Source: JAEUJZ01 sp964460115
GTDB taxonomy: Bacteria > Myxococcota_A > Polyangia > Palsa-1104 > JAEUJZ01
Assembly (NCBI GenBank): GCA_964460115.1
Contig: CAYWPR010000002.1
Span: forward strand, 62,001 to 126,000
Reading direction: 5' to 3'
Length of the DNA stretch: 64,000 nt
The notes under the pieces are model-generated. The model had not been told where the DNA came from, searched no databases, and was given only the letters and a program-made list of their open reading frames with translations. Positions within the stretch are counted from its first letter, which is position 1, and the number at the start of each line of letters is the position of its first letter. Of the stretch, positions 57,510-64,000 are shown piece by piece. A program made the translations under genes and the position numbers.

Positions 57510-60500
57510 CTAGGGGCGCCGATTCAGAAGCTTCGCGGCCGATTCACGCACAAAACCATCGCTGTCTTCTGAGGCTTTGCGCAGCGCGGTCGGCGATACA
57601 AATGCCGCACCGCCGGGTTTGGCGGCAATTTCAATGGCGGCCAGGCGGATCAGACGCTGCCGCCCCAAAAGGGTGCGATCGAGCAGTCGATCCAGAGGCG
57701 GATTGGTCAGTTCGGCCGAATCCATTTCGAAAGGCGCGGTGGCGTGCTCGGCCAGCACCCCCACTGCGCTTAATAGCAATGCCGGGGCGGCATTGCTGCG
57801 GGCGACTTCAAGCAGCGTGGCGCGCGCCGATTTTTTGAGCGATGCATCCGAGCTGTTCAAAAAGCGGCCGAGCAGCAAAAGCGCATGCTCGCGTACCGCT
57901 TGGTCCATCGCGGGGGCTGATTCGGCGGCGCTTCCGCCGGGTGGCTCACCGCGCGCCAGCCGCCGTAAAGTGGGCAAAAATCCCTGCGCCAGCTTGATAA
58001 AAAACGCTTGGGCCGGCCCTGGCGTCTCGCGCGCAATTTGCGGGGTTAACGGCCCCAGCGCAAACGGCAAAGTCCCCGCTTCACCCAGCAAGTCGCTGAG
58101 CATGCGCAGCGCAATGTCTTGATGAGAAAGCGCCGATTCTTCAAGCGCCGCCAAAAGCGGAGACGTTTCTTTTGCCGAGACCCACTGCGGTAATTTGTCC
58201 GGAAATGTCGAAAAAACCGCGCAATCGGCCAGCCAGCGCCCGACGTCTAGTCCATCGAGAGCGCGATGCTCAAGCGGCAGCCGCAGCGCGTTTTTGGCGC
58301 GCGCGCTGTCCGGCTCGCTGGAGGCGGTGATCTGGCGCAATGCCGCTGCCGCTGTTTGTCGAATCGGCTCGTTTTTGACAAAGACCGCGCGCAAAAGTGG
58401 ACCGACCGCGCGCGCATCACCAATCGCGCCAAGTGCCCAAGCCGCCTGACGCTGTACCTCGTCATTGCCTTGGCCAAGCAGCTCGATAAGCTGCGGCACG
58501 GTGGCGCGTTCGCGGCCTAGCCCCAAAGCATGCACCGCTGCCGCCACGACCAAATCGTCCACGTCTTCGGGCTGCACACGACGCCGTTCAAACAAAGCCG
58601 AAATCTGCGTGCGCAAACGCGGCGCAAGCCCGCGACCGCTTGCCGCCAAGGTCCCAAGGCCCAGATAAGCAAGTGCCTTGACCGCCGGACGCTGATCGCT
58701 AAGCGCCTTTTCGAACAAACCCGTGGCGGCCGTCGCAAATGCCGCCGAGGGAAGTCCGGCGGGGCGTCCACACAGCCGCAAAAGCCCATAAAGCGCGCCC
58801 AGCCGAATCTGCTTCTCGCGACTGTTTGCCAGTTCAAAAAATGCCGCAGCGCTGCGCGGATCCTCAAGACGGGCTGCCGCCAAAAGCGCATCGACGCGCA
58901 GATCAATATCGAGCCCGCGTCCGGAATTGCTGTTGCCAAGTTCGGGTTCGGAACCGGCAGGTGCTTCTGTACGCCGATTGTTTTTGGCAGAGGCCGGCGC
59001 GGCCTTGGCCTCGTTACCGCTTACGAAATTCAAAAGCGCAGAAGCCGCCCCCGGGGTGCTCATCGCCGCAAGCAAAGTGACGGCCAGCCGCTGTTCGGCA
59101 AGTTCGCCATCCGCAAGGGTTTCGGCCAGCGGCTTAAAGCTGCTTTGCCCAAGCCGCAAAAGTTCGGCCTGCGCTTTGGCATCTCCGGCACGGGCCAGCG
59201 CAAAAAGCGGAGCAGCGTGGCGCTCGTAAACCAGCAAAAGCAGCTTGCGATAGACGGGTTTTGGCACCGACGCATAGCCAAGCGGAGTGATTTCGCGCAA
59301 AAAATCATCCAGGCTGTTTAAAAACTCGTGCAAATCGATGGCCTTGCGTCCGGCCTCTAGCACCAGTTCTTCCTGCGGTGCCTGGCGCACGACATCGCGA
59401 TAAATGGCGGCCGCTTCTTTGAGCTCACCGCGCCCCAGATGCAAACGGGCCAAGGCCATGTGCGCGCGAAACAGCCGGCCGTCGAGCTCAATGGCGCGCC
59501 TATAGGCGCTCATGGCCGCGTTATTGTCATCGCGCCGCTCAAAAATTTCACCCAGCCGTAGTTCACCCTGGGCATCGACCACGGCCTGTTGCGCGTAATG
59601 CACAGCATCCTCGTCGTGGTAGCTTTGCAGCGACAAATCGGCCAGTTGCGCGTAAAGCTCGCGCCGCCGATCGGGCAAAAGCGCCGCTGCCTGTTTCAAG
59701 GCAGAAATGGCCTCTTCCAGCTTGTGCTCTTGCTGATACACCGAAACCAGCGCGAGCAGCACCTCGGCAAGTAGCGGTCCATTTTCTTTTTGCAAGCGAA
59801 TCTGAAGCTGCACCAGGATCTTTTCCGCATCGGCAGTGCGCCCTTGCACAAGGCTCAGATCGGCCACCAAAAGCCCCAGGGCCAGAAGCTCTGCCGGTTC
59901 CAGCTTGTCTTGCGCCATGCCGTTTAGTTGGGCCTGCAAGCGCCGCTCCCAGCTATAAAGCGACGGCAGCAGACGCGTTTCACGGCGCAAAATCTTGCCC
60001 AAGTGCTGACGCGCTTCCAGCCGCAGCGGCCTGTCGCTAGAAGCGCGAGCGGAAAAGTAAATTTGTTCCCAGTGACGTACAGCTTCGGCCTGACGATTTA
60101 GCCGTTCGCTGCACAAAGCCAGACCGCGACGCAGTTGCAGGTTGTTCGGTTCGGCATGCACCGCCTTTAGATAAAGGTCCAAAGCTTGCGCCATCAAATT
60201 GTGCTCGGCATAGACATCGGCCAGCCGCGCTTGGCCAATCGGACGGCTGGGCGCAACGTTTAGCAGGCGGCGCCATACTTCATCGGCTTTTTCTTTGCGA
60301 CCTCGCGAAAAGTACATCTCGCCCAGATTGATGATGTAGCTTTCGTCGCGGGGGTCCAGGCGCGCAAGCAGTTCAGCCTCGGCCAGCGCCAGGTCGGCTT
60401 CGCCCCAGCGCTGATAGATGTCCGACAAGGCGCTGTGCAAAGAAGGATCTCCGGCGAAGCGCACGGCGGCACGGCGCAGCCAGGCCAAGGCTTTTTGCCG

Positions 60501-61673
60501 CTGACCGCTTTTGTCCAGGCGCTCGGCCAGTTCCAGATAAGCGCGCGAGTCGCCCGGAGCCTGAGCGATAAGCTGTTCGTACTCGCGCAGCACATCGCTT
60601 GTCACACCGCTGCGCTCGGCGATAGAAATGAGGCGCCGACGCACATCAATGTTGTGCGGTTCACGGCGCAATGCAGCGCGATAGGCGAAAGTGGCGCTCG
60701 CGGTGTCTCCGCGTTCGTCATAAAGTCGCGCCAAAAGCTCCCAATCCGCGAAGCTGCGCGTCGCGGGGGGCCATTCTTTTTCCAGGCGAGCCAAAAGCTC
60801 GGGCAGTTCATCGCGCTTGCGATGGAGGGCAATCAGATGCTCGTAAAGCTCGCGCCGCAGATAGTGCTGCGCCGGCAAAATTCCAAGGCCGCGACGATAG
60901 GCGGCGATGGCCTCCAAGTCCTGATGCAGGGTCTCGCACAGCTCGCCGATGCGCAGCTCGGCTTCGGCGCGCGACTCAACTTTGCCGCCACCGGCGCTGA
61001 CTTTGCGCCAATCGGCCAGGGCTTCGGCGGCTTTGCCGGCGCGGGTCAAAGCGGCGGCGCGCTCGCGATAAATTCCCAGGGCTTCTTGTCCTTGGGCGCC
61101 AGACAAAAGCTCGGTCAGCGACTGAGCGGCCAAGACTTGCTCGCCAGCTTGGGTGTACAAATCGACAAGCCGACGCAAAATCTTGCGGCGCCGCGCATCG
61201 CCAGACGGCAAAGCCGGTAGCGCTTCTTCCAAGCTGCGCCGCGCCGTCTGAATGTCGGGCGGAGCATGGCGCACCGCCAGATCGGCCAAAAGCAGCGCTG
61301 CTTTGACGGCATCGGGCCCGGCGGGCCGCTCTTTGGCCTTTCGCACAAGCTGGCTGGCGACATCTAGCCGTCCTCGTTCACGCTCGAACAAAGCCGCCAG
61401 CAAATAGTCCGCGCCCGAGCCGCTTTTGTCGGCCTGCGCTTTTAATTCAGCCCCGAGCTTGTCCAAGCTGCTATTGCGCCGATATAGACCCATGAGGCGC
61501 CGCAGCAGATTGGCATCCTCGGGATGGCGGCGCAGCTCGGCCAGAAGCGAGCCAACGATGCGCGGATCAAATTCCGAACGTTTGACCTGCCAGTCGTCGG
61601 CGCCTGCTGGCCGCACGGGCGCTAGCGCAGCCAGGCAGGCGAGCAGCAAAAGTACACACGGACGCAAGCGCAT
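57510..61673 (-). CDS. Exported TPR and HEAT-repeat protein
   Basis: A 1387-residue protein with a signal peptide (MRLRPCVLLLLACLAALAPV, ending near AGADD). About residues 35-850 are a long run of tetratricopeptide repeats, evident as repeating AxxxxxGxxxxA patterns (for example DPRDESYIINLGEMYFSRGR and AHMALARLHLGRGELKEAAA). A short linker (about 900-930) leads to HEAT/PBS-lyase-like repeats (about 935-1387, such as VPQLIELLGQGNDEVQRQAAWALGAIGD). No catalytic motif. It should be a periplasmic scaffold. Start ATG 61673; convergent with bcp and downstream of uvrB by 28 bases on the same strand. Confidence 0.85.
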   Translation of the reverse strand: MRLRPCVLLLLACLAALAPVRPAGADDWQVKRSEFDPRIVGSLLAELRRHPEDANLLRRLMGLYRRNSSLDKLGAELKAQADKSGSGADYLLAALFERERGRLDVASQLVRKAKERPAGPDAVKAALLLADLAVRHAPPDIQTARRSLEEALPALPSGDARRRKILRRLVDLYTQAGEQVLAAQSLTELLSGAQGQEALGIYRERAAALTRAGKAAEALADWRKVSAGGGKVESRAEAELRIGELCETLHQDLEAIAAYRRGLGILPAQHYLRRELYEHLIALHRKRDELPELLARLEKEWPPATRSFADWELLARLYDERGDTASATFAYRAALRREPHNIDVRRRLISIAERSGVTSDVLREYEQLIAQAPGDSRAYLELAERLDKSGQRQKALAWLRRAAVRFAGDPSLHSALSDIYQRWGEADLALAEAELLARLDPRDESYIINLGEMYFSRGRKEKADEVWRRLLNVAPSRPIGQARLADVYAEHNLMAQALDLYLKAVHAEPNNLQLRRGLALCSERLNRQAEAVRHWEQIYFSARASSDRPLRLEARQHLGKILRRETRLLPSLYSWERRLQAQLNGMAQDKLEPAELLALGLLVADLSLVQGRTADAEKILVQLQIRLQKENGPLLAEVLLALVSVYQQEHKLEEAISALKQAAALLPDRRRELYAQLADLSLQSYHDEDAVHYAQQAVVDAQGELRLGEIFERRDDNNAAMSAYRRAIELDGRLFRAHMALARLHLGRGELKEAAAIYRDVVRQAPQEELVLEAGRKAIDLHEFLNSLDDFLREITPLGYASVPKPVYRKLLLLVYERHAAPLFALARAGDAKAQAELLRLGQSSFKPLAETLADGELAEQRLAVTLLAAMSTPGAASALLNFVSGNEAKAAPASAKNNRRTEAPAGSEPELGNSNSGRGLDIDLRVDALLAAARLEDPRSAAAFFELANSREKQIRLGALYGLLRLCGRPAGLPSAAFATAATGLFEKALSDQRPAVKALAYLGLGTLAASGRGLAPRLRTQISALFERRRVQPEDVDDLVVAAAVHALGLGRERATVPQLIELLGQGNDEVQRQAAWALGAIGDARAVGPLLRAVFVKNEPIRQTAAAALRQITASSEPDSARAKNALRLPLEHRALDGLDVGRWLADCAVFSTFPDKLPQWVSAKETSPLLAALEESALSHQDIALRMLSDLLGEAGTLPFALGPLTPQIARETPGPAQAFFIKLAQGFLPTLRRLARGEPPGGSAAESAPAMDQAVREHALLLLGRFLNSSDASLKKSARATLLEVARSNAAPALLLSAVGVLAEHATAPFEMDSAELTNPPLDRLLDRTLLGRQRLIRLAAIEIAAKPGGAAFVSPTALRKASEDSDGFVRESAAKLLNRRP

Positions 61674-61701
61674 CAGCCAAAGCTTAGCATTTGACGAGCG
61701 C

Positions 61702-63864
61702 TTACTCCGAAGGGCCTGCTCGAAAGAAAAGTTCTAGCTGTTCCAGTTCGCGGACGCGATCGCGCAAAGAGGCGGCACGTTCGAAATCGAGGTCGGCAGC
61801 CGCTTCGCGCATTTGCTTTTTCAGGGTCGTAATAAGCTGCGGCACTTCGGACAGATTCAGCGGACCGGCATCGACTGCCGCCTTAGGGGCGGGTGCCACC
61901 GCAGCCGCGCCCACGCCCTTTGTGGGACGGCCGTCTTTGCCTTTGCCTTTTTTGGCTTTGGCGCCTGACGATTTGGCCGCGGCGCCATCGGCAGGACGCG
62001 CTTCGGCGGCCAGCGTCGCAATCTGTTCAAGGGCCTGCGGCGCCGCTTCCGAAGGATCGGCAAAAGCAATGGCGCGCAAATCGCGAATGCGCCGCGAAAC
62101 GGTACGCGGCTCGATGCCGTGGGCTTTGTTGTGCTCCGCCTGAAGTTTGCGCCGCCGCGCGGTCTCGTCGATGCAAACCTTCATCGAACGGGTGATGCGG
62201 TCGCCGTACATGATGACTTTGCCGTGTACGTTGCGCGCCGCGCGGCCACAGGTTTGGATGAGCGAGCGCTCGGCCCGCAAAAACCCTTCTTTGTCGGCGT
62301 CCAAAATCAGCACGAGGGACACTTCGGGCAGGTCCAAACCTTCGCGCAGCAAATTGATGCCGACTAGCACATCGAAGATTCCCTGGCGCAAATCGCGAAT
62401 AATTTCGGTGCGCGCCAGGGTGTCGATGTCGGAGTGCAGGTAGCGCACTTTCAGCCCAGCCTCGGCATAAAATTCTGTAAGCTGCTCTGACATGCGTTTG
62501 GTCAACGTGGTGACTAGAACGCGCTCGCCAACGGCAATGCGCTGGCGAATCTCGGCCATGGAATCATCGACCTGAATCGACACCGGGCGAACTTCGATTT
62601 CAGGATCTAATAGCCCGGTCGGACGAATTACTTGCTCGACGACCACTCCACCAGTTTGGGCCAGTTCCCAATCGCCAGGCGTCGCCGATACGAAAATGAC
62701 TTGGCCGACTTTGCGCTCCCATTCTTCAAATTTCAGCGGCCGGTTGTCGAGCGCCGAGGGCAATCGAAATCCGTATTCAACCAGCGTGTCCTTGCGCGCG
62801 CGATCGCCCCTATACATCGCCTGAATCTGCGGCACCGTCTGATGGCTTTCGTCGATAAAGCACAGAAAATCAGACGGAAAATAGTCCAGCAAAGTCGCGG
62901 GCGGCTCGCCGGGGGCACTGCCGCGCAGATGGCGCGAGTAGTTTTCGATGCCGTTACAGTGCCCCATCTGATCGAGCATTTCCAAGTCGTAAAGGCTGCG
63001 CTGTTCCAGACGCTGCGCCTCGACAAGCTTCATATTTTCACGCAGATAGGTCAGGCGCTCGCGCAGCTCCTCTTTGATCGAGGCCATGGCGCGAATCATG
63101 GCGTCGGCCGGCGTGACGTACTGCGAATTTGGAAATACCGCGACGTCCGGCAGCTTGCGCAGGGTGCGACCGCGCAGTGGATCCACCTCGGCGATGCTTT
63201 CAATTTCATCGCCGAACCATTCCAGCCGTACTGCTACTTCTTCTTCAAAAGGCGGAAAGATTTCTACAGAGTCACCGCGTACGCGAAACGTACCGCGATG
63301 AAAGTCGATATCATTGCGTTCGTATTGAAGCTCGACCAGTCGACGCAGCACCGCCTCGCGACGCACGCTTTGACCGGCATCTAGGGTGAGAACCATGCTG
63401 CGATAAAACTCGGGATCACCAATCCCGTAAATACATGATACCGAAGCAATGACAATTACATCGCGCCTGGACACAACGCCATGCATCGCGGCGTGCCGCA
63501 TGCGATCGATTTCTTCATTAATCAGAGAATCCTTTTCAATAAAAGTATCAGAGACCGGCAGATAGGCCTCCGGTTGATAGTAATCGTAATAAGAAACGAA
63601 ATATTGGACGGAATTATTGGGGAATAATTCGCGAAACTCACCATAAAGCTGCGCCGCCAACGTCTTATTATGCGCAACTATTAATGTAGGACGTTGCAGC
63701 TCGGCGATGGTGCAGGCCATCGTGAAAGTCTTGCCCGAACCGGTCAATCCAAGCAGAACCTGTCGCTTGTCTCCCCTCTTTAGTCCTTCAACAAGCTGCG
63801 CGATGGCCCTAGGCTGGTCTCCGCGGGGTTGATATTCAGAAATCAACTCGAACTTATTTTTCAT
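61702..63864 (-). CDS. uvrB: Excinuclease ABC subunit UvrB
   Basis: A 720-residue UvrB, the damage-verification helicase of nucleotide excision repair. Walker A is GLTGSGKT in QVLLGLTGSGKTFTMACT, followed by the beta-hairpin YYDYYQPEAYLPVSDTFIEKD in part, DESH in LCFIDESHQTVPQ, and helicase motifs LVTTLTKRMSEQ, RYLHSDIDTLAR and QTCGRAARN. The C-terminal UVR domain (ITTLKKQMREAAADLDFERA) contacts UvrC. A Lys/Ala linker of about 45 residues before it is longer than usual. I start at ATG 63864; GTG 63867 is directly before it, with GAGG upstream. Window does not include other uvr genes. Confidence 0.96.
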   Translation of the reverse strand: MKNKFELISEYQPRGDQPRAIAQLVEGLKRGDKRQVLLGLTGSGKTFTMACTIAELQRPTLIVAHNKTLAAQLYGEFRELFPNNSVQYFVSYYDYYQPEAYLPVSDTFIEKDSLINEEIDRMRHAAMHGVVSRRDVIVIASVSCIYGIGDPEFYRSMVLTLDAGQSVRREAVLRRLVELQYERNDIDFHRGTFRVRGDSVEIFPPFEEEVAVRLEWFGDEIESIAEVDPLRGRTLRKLPDVAVFPNSQYVTPADAMIRAMASIKEELRERLTYLRENMKLVEAQRLEQRSLYDLEMLDQMGHCNGIENYSRHLRGSAPGEPPATLLDYFPSDFLCFIDESHQTVPQIQAMYRGDRARKDTLVEYGFRLPSALDNRPLKFEEWERKVGQVIFVSATPGDWELAQTGGVVVEQVIRPTGLLDPEIEVRPVSIQVDDSMAEIRQRIAVGERVLVTTLTKRMSEQLTEFYAEAGLKVRYLHSDIDTLARTEIIRDLRQGIFDVLVGINLLREGLDLPEVSLVLILDADKEGFLRAERSLIQTCGRAARNVHGKVIMYGDRITRSMKVCIDETARRRKLQAEHNKAHGIEPRTVSRRIRDLRAIAFADPSEAAPQALEQIATLAAEARPADGAAAKSSGAKAKKGKGKDGRPTKGVGAAAVAPAPKAAVDAGPLNLSEVPQLITTLKKQMREAAADLDFERAASLRDRVRELEQLELFFRAGPSE

Positions 63865-63867
63865 CAC

Positions 63868-64000
63868 CTCACCAGGGAACAGGCGCGTTGAATAAATGGG
63901 AGGTACGGAAGTTAGCAGAGCTTTGATCTAGTCCGCAACAAAATCTTCATTCCCGCTGCTTTTGATCGCACTCGCAAATATTAAAAGATGTCTAAATAAT
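63868..64000. other. AT-rich intergenic/unknown stretch at window end
   Basis: 133 bases upstream of uvrB with no convincing ORF, noticeably AT-rich toward the end (AAATATTAAAAG). The uvrB promoter should lie here. I see no clear -35/-10 pair. Confidence 0.4.

Overview
The window looks like chromosomal DNA of a high-GC (about 60% by eye), Gram-negative, didermic bacterium, most likely Myxococcota or a related deltaproteobacterial lineage. The pointers are Cys-rich NCGACG-repeat lipoproteins, carboxypeptidase-regulatory and parallel beta-helix lipoproteins, a DUF6918-type protein, a eukaryotic-like Ser/Thr kinase with a TPR-like tail, a NACHT-WD40 protein, a single-chain glycyl-tRNA synthetase and an archaeal/fungal-type aspartate-semialdehyde dehydrogenase. 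GTG and TTG starts are common. I saw no phage, insertion sequence, CRISPR array or rRNA. The only RNA gene seen is tRNA-Arg(CCG).

Layout. 1-9.5 kb: a truncated PfkB sugar kinase, a condensation-fold acyltransferase-like protein, two translationally coupled surface lipoproteins, a subtilase, the tRNA, an extracytoplasmic phosphohydrolase and a conserved unknown. 9.5-14.5 kb (minus): a compact run encoding an Mla-type lipid transporter (one ATPase, two different permeases, no MCE protein), TatA/B-TatC and an exported amidohydrolase. 14.7-18.7 kb: a small membrane protein, then a minus operon with a GNAT protein, a sugar nucleotidyltransferase, a 2Fe-2S protein and two small membrane proteins. 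A 43-base gap separates it from a divergent AarF/UbiB-type kinase gene.

20.2-28.3 kb holds the most striking locus. Eight co-directional genes encode a coiled-coil protein, a PspA/IM30-like protein, a membrane-anchored solute-binding protein fused to an OmpA peptidoglycan-binding domain, a TauC/SsuC-type permease, its ATPase, a membrane coiled-coil protein, a two-part AAA+ ATPase and a TerB-like protein. The set suggests an envelope-spanning membrane-maintenance machine rather than a plain nutrient importer.

28-39.6 kb: asd, an M23 peptidase with DNA-level repeats, a ClpX-like unfoldase without the zinc domain, a DUF6918 protein, a PEGA-like protein, a beta-helix lipoprotein, and a coupled CrtC-like hydratase/GT21-like glycosyltransferase pair followed by a YdcF-like lipoprotein. 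39.6-51.5 kb: a 1279-residue NACHT-WD40 protein, an operon of Na+/solute symporter, nucleotidyltransferase, sulfatase-fold enzyme and DciA-like protein, then a kinase-like protein lacking the catalytic HRD aspartate. 51.5-64 kb: a second beta-helix lipoprotein, the minus operon glyQS-lipoprotein-xseB-purB, a BCP peroxiredoxin, a 1387-residue TPR/HEAT protein and uvrB, whose 5' end is clearly more AT-rich than the rest. No gene-free stretch exceeds about 205 bases.
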